Assembly (NCBI GenBank): GCA_030595765.1
Contig: JAUVCJ010000097.1
Location: 1 to 8,223 of the forward strand
Direction of reading: 5' to 3'
From: Thermoplasmatota archaeon
GTDB lineage: Archaea; Thermoplasmatota; Thermoplasmata; GCA-020350865; JAUVCJ01
Length of the DNA: 8,223 nucleotides
The notes beneath the pieces were generated by a model. The model was not told the DNA's origin, made no database searches, and saw only the letters and a program-made list of their open reading frames with translations. Both the position numbers and the translations under genes were made by a program. This document shows positions 1 to 7,070 of the stretch, piece after piece (the first letter of the stretch is position 1; each line of letters opens with the position of its first letter).

Positions 1-1857
1 ATTGCGAACCTCCACAGACACCAGCCCTCCCAGGTCTTGTGCGCATCCACTTACCAGCGCCACGCCTGAAAGGACCTGGCCTGCTGCAGGTGAGGAGACT
101 TGAGCTGTAGGGTCAAGGTTATCCACAAGTACGCTGACAGATGCCGTGGCTCTCCTGCCTAGCATGTCAGTTGCCCTGAAGCTCAGGGTATGGGCTCCGT
201 CTCCAACACTGGCTGAATCCCAGACCAGATCATGGGGGGTGGTGATGTCGGATATGAATGTCCACGCTCCTGAATCGACCTGATATTCAACTGTGAGGAG
301 AGATGCTTCAAGAGTGGTGAATTTCAGGTTCACATATCCATCTAGCACAGCGCCATCTTGAGGCATAATTATTCCCAGAATGGGTTCAGTGTTATCGATG
401 CTGAAACCTCTGGGGGTTGTGCTCAAGCTATTTCCAGCCTCATCATGTATTGTATAGAAAACAGAGTACACTCCATCTGCCAGAAGAGTGGTATCCAGCA
501 CATAGAGGTAGGAGCCGCCTCCCATCTGCTCGTTGTCCAGCACAACTGTGCCGGTCCCGTTCGTTACGTTGATGGTCACAAGGGCAATTCCGCCTGGGTC
601 GTTTGCATCAATTAGGAAGGTGTAAATCCCGCTCACATATCCTCCATCGGCAGGGGTGCTGATAACTGGCATTTCCGGGTCTGAGTTGTCCACATAGACA
701 GTCCTCTCCCCTGTGACGGCTCTGCCGTTGTTGTCGGTTGCCCTGAATTCAAGCAGATGTGTGCCATCAGCAATGACTGTGGTGTCCAGGTCTTCCTGGT
801 ACAAGGGAGCAGCAATCGCATCATCCACTGCAACCCAGGCTCCGCCATCAATTCTGTATTCGACACCAGCCAAGCCTGCGCTGTCATCTGCATTGACCTC
901 CAGCAGATAGGCATTGCCTTTTATGCTCGCCCCATCCAGTGGACTAATGATCTGCAGGGTCGGGTCTGTGTTATCGATGTTGAAATTAACAATCGCTCCA
1001 ACTGTTGAAAGTCCGCCCTCATCGAAAGAGGTAGGTGTAACAGAGGAGGCGCCGTCTGCAAACAATGTGCTATCCACTGCGTATTCGTATAGTCCAGTTC
1101 CGGGATTGTAAGCTGCTACCACTGTGCCAAGGCCTACCATTGTCCCTCCAAAAGCGAACTCGCCCCTATCTACTCCGAGAATGTCATCTGCAGTTGCAGA
1201 GAATACATAGGTTCCTTCGATTGTCTCAGTGGCTCCAGGAGCTACTTGGGCTACTGTGGGAGCAACGTTGTTAATGATGATATCGATGGATGTCTGGGTG
1301 ATTCTTCCGCTCAAGTCGATTACCTGAGTATTCAGAATGTGTGCTCCATCAGCATGTAGCGTGCTATCCCAGTTCTCGGTGTATGATGGGTCCGCTATTA
1401 CATCATCTATGAGGATCCAGAGGCCGCCGTCAATGTTATACATCGGATAGGCTAACATGAATACTTCATTGGCAAGAACCTCGATAGACACTGACGCGCC
1501 TGAGACCACTGCTCCATTTACTGGAGTGAAAATCAGGATGAACGGGTCCGTGTTGTCGATGTTGAAATCGATGGCGGCCCCGCTGGTTGCCACGTTCCCG
1601 GTCTGATCTGTTGCTGTTGCCATCACAGTACCAGCTCCGTCATCATAAAGCGTGGTATCCACTGGATACTCGTAAAAGCCGGTAGCAGGGTTGTAAAAGG
1701 CATCCTTCACACCCAGCGACGAGAGGTTCTCACCAAAGGTGAATTGCACCGAAGCAAGGTCGTATACAACACCGGCTTGTGCCTGGAACACGAAGTTTCC
1801 AGAGATGTATTGAGCTCCGATCGGAGAACTGACCAGGACAATCGGAGCCTGGTTATC
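1..1857 (-). repeat. Alternating A/B Ig-like protein repeats (about 195-residue super-repeat)
   Basis: Seven D/N-N-x-x-P boundary motifs have GAT/AAC/GAC codons starting at 1857, 1557, 1272, 975, 690, 396 and 123. The spacings are 100, 95, 99, 95, 98 and 91 residues, so long and short units strictly alternate. Long A units carry an FxFG or similar strand, then YNPxTGxYEY and VDxTLxxDG (clear in A1 and A2, looser in A3). Short B units carry YxxDxGxW, a DD-x-I-like turn, a D-T/S-T or D-S-A strand and DGxHxL-x(2)-R/Q-x-x-D followed by GR. The partial unit after 123 starts as the next A. Two Ig-like units before 1857 (residues about 500-683) do not fit the alternation as clearly. Confidence 0.8.
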
Positions 1858-3906
1858 GAATGAAAAGCTTGAGGCATCCGAGCTGTCCCCATTGCTGTTG
1901 CCTGCCTTAATCTGCACAATGTGAGTTCCATCATCGAATAGGGCTGTGTTCAGGTTGTAGCTGTAGTCGTTACCTGCTCCTGGTGTCATGGCACCCACAA
2001 GGATACCGTCCACCAGCACTTCCATCGAGGTTGCGCCGGACGCCGTAGCTTCGATGACCATAACACCGGAATAGATACCAGTAACTGGCCCTGTCATTGC
2101 AACACCCGTTGGGGGTGCGCCGCCGCCTCCGTTAGCGAAGTTCACGACCACTTCCTGCCGCAGGTCAATGCCGCCCTCTATGGCTCTGAATATGATCTTC
2201 CTCTGGCCGTCTGCGTAGGCTGTTGTATCGAAGTTGAGCTTCCACTCATCTGTTCCAGCACCACTTGGCCCTGTCAATGATTTCCAGGTCAGGTCGCCTT
2301 CTATCTTGAAGCCAACCCAGTCTGTTGAATCTGCGACCACATCGGATTTTACAAATACCTCGTAGCTGGACCCACTGACACTTCCACCATCCCCAGGTGT
2401 TATCACGTTCATGTAGGGCCCCCCAGTCTGAAGGTATGCCCAGCCCATCGCCGCATTGGTAATTCCATCACTATCATCGATTGCCAGGTCGTCCACGTTG
2501 GTCGTTGCATCCCAGAAATAATCAGTGCCGCCCTGATTGAACCTGATAAGGAACTGTATCTGATCCCCTGAAGCGAAATCATTGTCGTAATCGGCATCCC
2601 CAAAAATTAGTGGAAGGTCGCACGGGATCGCCATCTCGAACTCCCAGTGGCTGTTGACACCGTCTATGACATAGCCAGCTACACCAGCCCCGTCCTTGTC
2701 ATCCGGAACAAGGGTATCATCTGCTGTCCAATCGATTGTGTCGCCAAGGTCATCTGCATAGCGATCTTCATAGGTGGTACCATCACCAGAAATGTACATG
2801 GCATTCTCGTCGGGTCCATCGATTACCCCATCCAATGGACCTCCTCCAGCCCCTCTTTCCTGATAGAGCACAAGGTAATCGTTTGTGTCATAGGTGTCAT
2901 CATAGATTGCCATGCCCATATAGATAATCCCGTTGGTGGGATCTTCAATGAAGTACACTCTTGATTCAAGGTTGTTACCTGCAAAGTCGGTGAGTATTAT
3001 TTCCTTGGACCAGGCTCCTTCCCAGCGTATGTCGTCGGCTATGTCTCCATCTACTGTAGGGCTACCGTCTCTTGCCCATGTGGTGTAAAGGTCTCTGTTA
3101 GAGGTTGGCACTCCCAGCAGAATATCTGCCCATGTTGAGGTGGTTGAGTCCAGGTAGGCATCGCCGGTATAATCCCACCATAATGTGCCATTTCCAACTA
3201 ACGCAATACCAACCCGAAGGCAAAAGCCTATTTCATCTGTCGGAAGGACATCCAGATCCGAATCGTCCATAGCATCGATGTTGGCGTTATTCAGGGGCAC
3301 TCTGGTTTCCCAGGTATAGTAACCCGAACCACCTGGTGTGTTCATCATATCGGTGCCAACACCATAGTTCATGTCTTGAGTATCATCCAATTCCCATGCT
3401 CCAGAAGAGCCATTCCAGAAATAGTCCTCAGCAGCTCCCAATGGAGATCTAATCATGTTCTCATTATTTGTCTCAAGGGACTGATCCCCATTGTAGTGGT
3501 CTCCATCATAAGCATCCCCCACTGGCTCGTTCCCCTCGTCAAAATAGAACTCCACCCAATTGTTTCCTCCATAGTTCTGGCCGCGGTAGCTCAGACTAAG
3601 ATACAGATAATCGTTATCATTCATCAATAACAAGAAGGCATTGATATCGAGCCCTTCACCATCTGTTAGCACAATTTCCCTAACATATGCATCTGCCCAT
3701 TCGAGTGGATCTGTGTCAGGATTCACCTCGCCATCAATAATTGGCGGAGTTGTGGTCTGATGGCTGTATAGCTGTAATGACTCTCCCACACCTTCAGGTA
3801 CGTGCGCGCTGGCTTCCTGGCTTACAACAGATATGACCGCAAGGCCTGACATTATCATCAGGGCTGCAACAAATAATGTCGAAAATTTATGCTCTGGCTT
3901 GTTCAT
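1..3906 (-). CDS. Large secreted surface protein with two CBM9/DOMON-like domains and alternating Ig-like repeats (C-terminus cut off)
   Basis: Reading the minus strand from the ATG at 3906 gives 1302 codons without a stop, running off the window, so the C-terminus and any membrane anchor or sorting signal are not seen. Residues 1-34 form a signal peptide: basic MNKPEHK, a hydrophobic stretch about 10-28, then EASA before a likely cleavage site. Residues about 57-265 and 283-495 look like two tandem CBM9/DOMON-type beta-sandwich domains. Each opens with an IDGE or VDGD motif followed by a Trp (EW, RW) and is rich in Asp and aromatics. From about 500 on there are Ig-like units, each closing on a D/N-N-x-x-P motif (residues 684, 784, 879, 978, 1073, 1171, 1262). 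A Gly-rich hinge lies at 592-597. Sequons such as N165-GS and N239-GT fit an N-glycosylated envelope protein. Glycan or surface binding is inferred from fold resemblance; the substrate is unknown. An AAGGAG ribosome site supports the start. Confidence 0.9.
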   Translation of the reverse strand, partial: MNKPEHKFSTLFVAALMIMSGLAVISVVSQEASAHVPEGVGESLQLYSHQTTTPPIIDGEVNPDTDPLEWADAYVREIVLTDGEGLDINAFLLLMNDNDYLYLSLSYRGQNYGGNNWVEFYFDEGNEPVGDAYDGDHYNGDQSLETNNENMIRSPLGAAEDYFWNGSSGAWELDDTQDMNYGVGTDMMNTPGGSGYYTWETRVPLNNANIDAMDDSDLDVLPTDEIGFCLRVGIALVGNGTLWWDYTGDAYLDSTTSTWADILLGVPTSNRDLYTTWARDGSPTVDGDIADDIRWEGAWSKEIILTDFAGNNLESRVYFIEDPTNGIIYMGMAIYDDTYDTNDYLVLYQERGAGGGPLDGVIDGPDENAMYISGDGTTYEDRYADDLGDTIDWTADDTLVPDDKDGAGVAGYVIDGVNSHWEFEMAIPCDLPLIFGDADYDNDFASGDQIQFLIRFNQGGTDYFWDATTNVDDLAIDDSDGITNAAMGWAYLQTGGPYMNVITPGDGGSVSGSSYEVFVKSDVVADSTDWVGFKIEGDLTWKSLTGPSGAGTDEWKLNFDTTAYADGQRKIIFRAIEGGIDLRQEVVVNFANGGGGAPPTGVAMTGPVTGIYSGVMVIEATASGATSMEVLVDGILVGAMTPGAGNDYSYNLNTALFDDGTHIVQIKAGNSNGDSSDASSFSFDNQAPIVLVSSPIGAQYISGNFVFQAQAGVVYDLASVQFTFGENLSSLGVKDAFYNPATGFYEYPVDTTLYDDGAGTVMATATDQTGNVATSGAAIDFNIDNTDPFILIFTPVNGAVVSGASVSIEVLANEVFMLAYPMYNIDGGLWILIDDVIADPSYTENWDSTLHADGAHILNTQVIDLSGRITQTSIDIIINNVAPTVAQVAPGATETIEGTYVFSATADDILGVDRGEFAFGGTMVGLGTVVAAYNPGTGLYEYAVDSTLFADGASSVTPTSFDEGGLSTVGAIVNFNIDNTDPTLQIISPLDGASIKGNAYLLEVNADDSAGLAGVEYRIDGGAWVAVDDAIAAPLYQEDLDTTVIADGTHLLEFRATDNNGRAVTGERTVYVDNSDPEMPVISTPADGGYVSGIYTFLIDANDPGGIALVTINVTNGTGTVVLDNEQMGGGSYLYVLDTTLLADGVYSVFYTIHDEAGNSLSTTPRGFSIDNTEPILGIIMPQDGAVLDGYVNLKFTTLEASLLTVEYQVDSGAWTFISDITTPHDLVWDSASVGDGAHTLSFRATDMLGRRATASVSVLVDNLDPTAQVSSPAAGQVLSGVALVSGCAQDLGGLVSVEVRN

Positions 3907-3914
3907 GGTATCAA

Positions 3915-3920
3915 CTCCTT
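3915..3920 (-). promoter_or_regulatory. Ribosome binding site of the surface protein
   Basis: On the minus strand AAGGAG lies eight bases upstream of the ATG at 3906. It is a strong Shine-Dalgarno match. It selects this ATG over in-frame internal ones and shows that the message has a real leader rather than being leaderless. Confidence 0.7.
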
Positions 3921-3942
3921 AATGGGTCTGTTTATCTGTGTA

Positions 3943-3963
3943 TTCAGGAGACCCGTCTCTGAA
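3943..3963. promoter_or_regulatory. Imperfect palindrome / leader hairpin of the surface protein gene
   Basis: Arms TTCAG + AGA (3943-3947, 3949-3951) and TCT + CTGAA (3956-3958, 3959-3963) are complementary with one bulged base (3948) and a four-base loop. As RNA this is an 8-bp bulged stem close to the predicted 5' end of the transcript. As DNA it contains the exact palindrome GAGAC-CC-GTCTC (3948-3959). It could stabilise the mRNA end or serve as an operator. Confidence 0.45.
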
Positions 3964-3983
3964 GCAGATAAAAACGAGGCCTC

Positions 3984-3997
3984 ATTTAATATTTATT
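3984..3997 (-). promoter_or_regulatory. Candidate TATA box for the surface protein gene
   Basis: The minus strand reads AATAAATATTAAAT here, the most AT-rich stretch between ogt and the surface gene. An archaeal start site about 26 bases downstream would fall near 3964, giving a leader of roughly 58 bases that contains the hairpin and the AAGGAG site. A weaker alternative is the T-run at 3969-3978. Confidence 0.4.
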
Positions 3998-4012
3998 GGG
4001 GCAGATGGTAAT

Positions 4013-4046
4013 CTAATGGGAAAACAAGTCTATTGGGAAAACAAGT
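4013..4046. repeat. 17-bp tandem direct repeat, two copies
   Basis: Copy 1 (4013-4029) and copy 2 (4030-4046) are CTA(A/T)TGGGAAAACAAGT, abutting with a single mismatch (16 of 17 identical). They lie in the gap between the ogt stop and the candidate TATA box of the surface gene, on the upstream side of that promoter. This could be a paired activator site or a slippage duplication. Confidence 0.75.
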
Positions 4047-4096
4047 GGCGAATATGTTAGGAATGCTTGCGAAAATTCGAACACAGCATTATTTAT

Positions 4097-4594
4097 TTAG
4101 GGCCAGCTTCCTTCAAGACCCAGCAGTGCTTCCTTGTAGTGCAGCCCACCAGTAAAGCCGCCTAGCCCTCCACTGGAAAGCACAACTCTGTGGCAGGGCA
4201 CGATGATGGGTATCGGATTGGCCCCATTTGCGTTTCCAACCGCTCTACTGCTTCCTTCCTTGCCGATGTGCGCTGCCAACCATGCGTAGGAGCGAGTTTC
4301 TCCATAGGGAATGTCCATCAGACCATGCCAGACCGCTTGCTGGAAATTGGTGCCGATACTTAGGTCAAGGTCACGTTTTAGGTCGAAACTTGTGCGCTTG
4401 CCAGCAAAATACTCAGATAGCTGGCTCATGGCTTTTTCAAGCACAGGGCTCGATCTCTCCTCCAGCAATAGGTGCGCCTCCTTCTGGAACCGTTTCTCCC
4501 CAATGAACACGTTGGTGATCAAATCTTGGGTCCCGGCAATGAATATCTTGTCAACGGAGGTATCCAGGTAAACAAAGCTCTGGGCTTTTGTCAT
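4097..4594 (-). CDS. ogt: Methylated-DNA--[protein]-cysteine S-methyltransferase (O6-alkylguanine-DNA alkyltransferase)
   Basis: This suicide repair enzyme moves the alkyl group from O6-alkylguanine in DNA to its own cysteine. With the start at 4594 the protein has 165 residues, normal for the family. The C-terminal DNA-binding/active-site domain is complete: FQQAVWHGLMDIPYGETRSYAWLA (in two parts, about 84-107), the SSRAVGNANGANP segment with the Arg that flips the base (R117), the PCHR active site with nucleophile Cys134, then SSGGLGGFTGG and a final LLGLE. Residues 1-80 match the variable N-terminal ribonuclease-like domain. The ATG at 4594 is preferred over 4606 and over an upstream ATG at 4747. 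It lies about 27-29 bases from a TATA element, as expected for a leaderless archaeal message, and the longer versions add non-conserved residues that overlap hflX. Confidence 0.93.
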   Translation of the reverse strand: MTKAQSFVYLDTSVDKIFIAGTQDLITNVFIGEKRFQKEAHLLLEERSSPVLEKAMSQLSEYFAGKRTSFDLKRDLDLSIGTNFQQAVWHGLMDIPYGETRSYAWLAAHIGKEGSSRAVGNANGANPIPIIVPCHRVVLSSGGLGGFTGGLHYKEALLGLEGSWP

Positions 4595-4616
4595 GGAAAT
4601 GGGCATGGCTTGCTCC

Positions 4617-4630
4617 AAATATATAAGTAT
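4617..4630. promoter_or_regulatory. Palindromic TATA element, probable divergent promoter for ogt and hflX
   Basis: Plus strand AAATATATAAGTAT; minus strand ATACTTATATATTT. The core is nearly symmetric, so either strand offers a good archaeal TATA box. On the minus strand a start about 26 bases away falls at about 4597, just before the ogt ATG at 4594. On the plus strand it falls near 4649. CCAAA on the plus side could act as a BRE. Confidence 0.55.
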
Positions 4631-4724
4631 CCTGGGGGCCTGTGAAACCATTGTGTTGGAAACTATCGAGCCAGTAAACGATTCCGGAGATGAAGATAAT
4701 TCCAGGGTGGTAGAAAGACCCAGA

Positions 4725-6017
4725 ATGGAGGAGGGGAAACAGGTCATCCTTCTGAGCCTGAACGAAGATATTCAGGAATTGAAGGCTCTTGCTGAAAGCC
4801 TGAACCATTCGGTTGTCGATTGCTTCATCCAGAAGCGGCAGAAGCCAAACCCTAGGACCTATATCGGTTCTGGCAAGGCCGAGGAGATACGTCAGGCATT
4901 GACCGAAGACTCCGACATCGAGCTGGCGCTGGTGAATGGAAATATGCGCCCAAGCCAGTTGTTCAAGCTCAAACTCGCTCTTGGTGTGGAGGTATTGGAC
5001 AGGACAAGATTGATACTGGAGATATTCGAGAAAAATGCCCACACTCCAGAAGCGCGCCTTCAGGTGGAACTTGCCCGCATTGAGTACGAGATACCGCTTG
5101 TCAAGGAGTCACTGCACCAGCTGAAGCTGGGAGAAAAGCCCGGGTTCCAGGCTGGCGGCGAGTATCAGATAGATTACTATTACGAGATGATCAAAACCAG
5201 AATGGGAAAGCTCAGAAGTGCCCTGAAAAGGATCGAGAAGGAAAGAGACCTCAAGCGCAGGCAGAGAGGCAGACGAGGGTTCTACCAGGTCTCGCTGGTC
5301 GGTTATACAAATGTCGGCAAGAGCTCCTTGCTCAACGCGCTTACTGACGACCATATCTTGGTTGAGGATCGGCTATTTTCAACGCTTTCAACCACAACTA
5401 GAAGGCTTGAAGGGCTCAGGCGTCAGGTGCTCCTTACCGATACTGTGGGTTTCATACGGAACACCCCACCCACCCTTCTGGAGGCATTCCATTCAACACT
5501 GGAGGAGAGCTATCTTGCAGACGTGCTCCTGATCGTGCTGGATGTCACAGACCCTCCATACCTTGCCCTGGAAAAGCTGGAGGTCAGCATGAACCTTCTC
5601 GGGCGTGGCGATTGCACCGCTCTGAAGGTATGCGTTCTTAACAAGTGCGATGCCGCTGACAGCCTAACGATAGAAAAAATGAGAGAAGCGATACTATCAT
5701 GGCACAGGGTAGAAGAGCTAAGCGGAACTCTGGAGGTCTCTGCCAAGACCCAAGAGGGGCTGGAAAGGCTAATGGAAGAGATAGGGACCAGGCTTCCCGA
5801 GCTTGTTCAGATGGAGCTAACCCTCACCAATACCCCCAGATCTCAATCCCTTCTGAGCTGGTTGCATGACAACGCTGTTGTGGAAAAGGTGGAGTATGGC
5901 GCTACGGACACGGGCGGGCCAGGAGCGAATTTTGGGATCAAGATCTTTTTGGAGTGCGAGAAACGAATGGTTGGTGAGATCCAGAAGAAGGCTGGTCAGG
6001 TGGATAAAAAATGGTAA
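4725..6017 (+). CDS. hflX: HflX-family ribosome-associated GTPase
   Basis: HflX binds the 50S subunit and, in bacteria, splits stalled ribosomes after stress. Its archaeal homologues share the fold, and the same role is inferred. Numbered from 4725 (430 residues, like the 426 of E. coli HflX): the N-terminal HflX domain has TYIGSGKAEEI (about 44-54) and RTRLILEIF; a linker runs through ELARIEYEIPLV, KPGFQAGGE and a basic helical stretch. The GTPase motifs are G1 GYTNVGKSS from 193, G2 Thr within LSTTTRR, G3 DTVGF from 239, G4 NKCD at 306-309 and G5 SAK at 339-341. A short C-terminal domain follows. The frame is open up to an ATG at 4593, but that start overlaps ogt and lies upstream of the TATA element. 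ATG 4725 (MEEGKQVILL) begins where family homology begins; GTG 4653 is a nearly leaderless alternative. Confidence 0.92.
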   Translation: MEEGKQVILLSLNEDIQELKALAESLNHSVVDCFIQKRQKPNPRTYIGSGKAEEIRQALTEDSDIELALVNGNMRPSQLFKLKLALGVEVLDRTRLILEIFEKNAHTPEARLQVELARIEYEIPLVKESLHQLKLGEKPGFQAGGEYQIDYYYEMIKTRMGKLRSALKRIEKERDLKRRQRGRRGFYQVSLVGYTNVGKSSLLNALTDDHILVEDRLFSTLSTTTRRLEGLRRQVLLTDTVGFIRNTPPTLLEAFHSTLEESYLADVLLIVLDVTDPPYLALEKLEVSMNLLGRGDCTALKVCVLNKCDAADSLTIEKMREAILSWHRVEELSGTLEVSAKTQEGLERLMEEIGTRLPELVQMELTLTNTPRSQSLLSWLHDNAVVEKVEYGATDTGGPGANFGIKIFLECEKRMVGEIQKKAGQVDKKW

Positions 6018-6099
6018 CAATGGGTGTTCTTAGGTTGTGAGTGCTCTCCCTTGAGAAACCTTAATGTAGCTTTACTCCATTTCCTCATTGGACGGTTTC

Positions 6100-6105
6100 G
6101 GGGGA
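6100..6105 (+). promoter_or_regulatory. Purine-rich ribosome binding site of the KaiC-like gene
   Basis: GGGGGA lies five bases before the ATG at 6111. The 93-bp gap after hflX also has a weak TATA-like stretch, ACCTTAATGTAG (about 6058-6069). Cotranscription with hflX and an own promoter are therefore both possible. Confidence 0.45.
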
Positions 6106-6110
6106 AATAA

Positions 6111-6827
6111 ATGAGCGAATTTCAGGTACATCCAACTTACATCGAGAATTTTGACAAGGAGATAGGCGGGGGCATTCCCAAGGGACACGTGGTACTTCTT
6201 CAGGGCCAGCCAGGCACAATGAAGTCCACATTGACATATCACATCCTCTACAACAATATCCTTAAAGGCGGAGCCAAAGGGGTCTACATCACTCTGGAGG
6301 AGTCTGGCGGCCAGCTAATAGCTTCGATGAAGCGCCTTGGATATACCGAGGACCTAGGCGACCTTCTTATAGGCGACATTAGCAAGCTCAGAGAGGATAA
6401 GAAAGAGGATGAGAGCTCTACTGACTGGATGGAGTTGCTGACAAAGCATCTGGAAAGTTTCACATCCGGCCCTGGTGACCACATCGTCGTCATTGACTCA
6501 CTACCAGCACTTTACTCGCTACAGAGCACGAAGAAGACAAGAGCTAGCATATTCCATTTCATAAGACTGCTCAAGTCTCTTCCCACCACCTCCATTCTGA
6601 TATCAGAAAAATCGGATATGGGAGACGGCGCCTTCAAGATGGACATCGGCTTCCTTGTGGACGGCATAATAGAGCTGCGCCTCGTAGAGATGGAGGAGCT
6701 GGGTCTGAAACTGCGTATCCTCTGCACAAAGATGAGGCAGCAGCGCATCGGCAGGAACTTCTTTGAGCTAGACTACAAGGACAACAGGTTCATTTCGGTC
6801 AGGGTCATACCCAGGTCGAGCAACTAG
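6111..6827 (+). CDS. Single-domain KaiC/RAD55-like RecA-superfamily ATPase
   Basis: This is a 238-residue protein of the archaeal KaiC/RAD55/GvpD-like group (COG0467 style): one RecA-fold ATPase rather than the two of cyanobacterial KaiC. The N-terminal IENFDKEIGGGIPKGHVVLLQGQPG pattern (about 11-35, shown here in outline only) leads into the P-loop G32-QPG-TM-K38-S39-T40. LEES (62-65) supplies the Glu pair that is catalytic in KaiC. IVVIDS (125-130, Asp129) is Walker B, and TKMRQQ...FFELDY (206-222) resembles the KaiC CII ending KMR...FEI. The usual Gly before the P-loop Lys is Met37. Family members work in signalling, archaellum assembly (ArlH) or recombination-related roles, and nothing here picks one. 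It sits 93 bases downstream of hflX on the same strand, with a good ribosome site. Confidence 0.85.
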   Translation: MSEFQVHPTYIENFDKEIGGGIPKGHVVLLQGQPGTMKSTLTYHILYNNILKGGAKGVYITLEESGGQLIASMKRLGYTEDLGDLLIGDISKLREDKKEDESSTDWMELLTKHLESFTSGPGDHIVVIDSLPALYSLQSTKKTRASIFHFIRLLKSLPTTSILISEKSDMGDGAFKMDIGFLVDGIIELRLVEMEELGLKLRILCTKMRQQRIGRNFFELDYKDNRFISVRVIPRSSN

Positions 6828-6854
6828 AACCAGGATAAAAGTTATGGAACCTGG
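6828..6854 (+). terminator. Weak hairpin just after the KaiC-like gene
   Basis: AACCAGG (6828-6834) can pair with CCTGG-GTT (6850-6857) with one bulge, right after the stop codon. There is no T-run behind it, so it is at best a weak 3'-end structure. It also overlaps the start of the 13-nt repeat array. Confidence 0.25.
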
Positions 6855-6953
6855 GTTTAGAATCTAAGCCTAGAACCTAAGCCTAGACAATAAGGCTAGA
6901 TAATTTGGCCAGAGCAATAATCCCAGAGCAATAAGCTCAGAATATGTGCACAG
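6848..6953. repeat. Degenerate array of 13-14-nt tandem units
   Basis: Cutting after each AG gives AACCTGGGTTTAG, AATCTAAGCCTAG, AACCTAAGCCTAG, ACAATAAGGCTAG, ATAATTTGGCCAG, AGCAATAATCCCAG, AGCAATAAGCTCAG, AATATGTGCACAG. Every unit ends in AG and most share a TAAGCCTAG-like half. Units 2 and 3 differ at one position; similarity fades towards both ends. It fills the convergent gap between the KaiC-like gene and vapC. The rest of that gap (about 6966-7065) shows no gene. Confidence 0.6.
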
Positions 6954-7041
6954 AGCTACTAGCAGGTTAACGCTACACTATGATGAAATCTACCCAACTG
7001 AGCGCCAGCATCCCAAAGGCGCTATGATGCCGATCTTGAGT

Positions 7042-7070
7042 TCTGAGTGTGCGTTCCACCCATTCTCAGA
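7042..7070 (-). terminator. Small inverted repeat at the vapC stop codon
   Basis: TCTGAG (7042-7047) and CTCAGA (7065-7070) are exact complements around a 17-base loop, and the second arm includes the vapC stop codon. It could shape the 3' end of the vapBC message, but the stem is short and no T-rich tract follows. Confidence 0.2.

Noticed and set aside
358..3630. Plus- and minus-strand reading frames of 60-105 codons inside 358-3630
   Set aside because: All are shadows of the 1302-codon minus-strand frame, which has a signal peptide, a ribosome site and regular domain repeats.
4593..4724. ATG 4593 as the start of hflX
   Set aside because: It overlaps the ogt start on the other strand and lies upstream of the likely promoter. 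Homology to HflX proteins begins only at about 4725. The frame is open, but that alone is weak support.
4595..4747. A longer N-terminus for Ogt starting at ATG 4747 (216 residues)
   Set aside because: The extra 51 residues show no family similarity, lie antisense to hflX coding sequence, and place the start upstream of the TATA element that fits ATG 4594.
6848..6953. CRISPR-like array
   Set aside because: Units are only 13-14 nt, contiguous without spacers, and strongly diverged.
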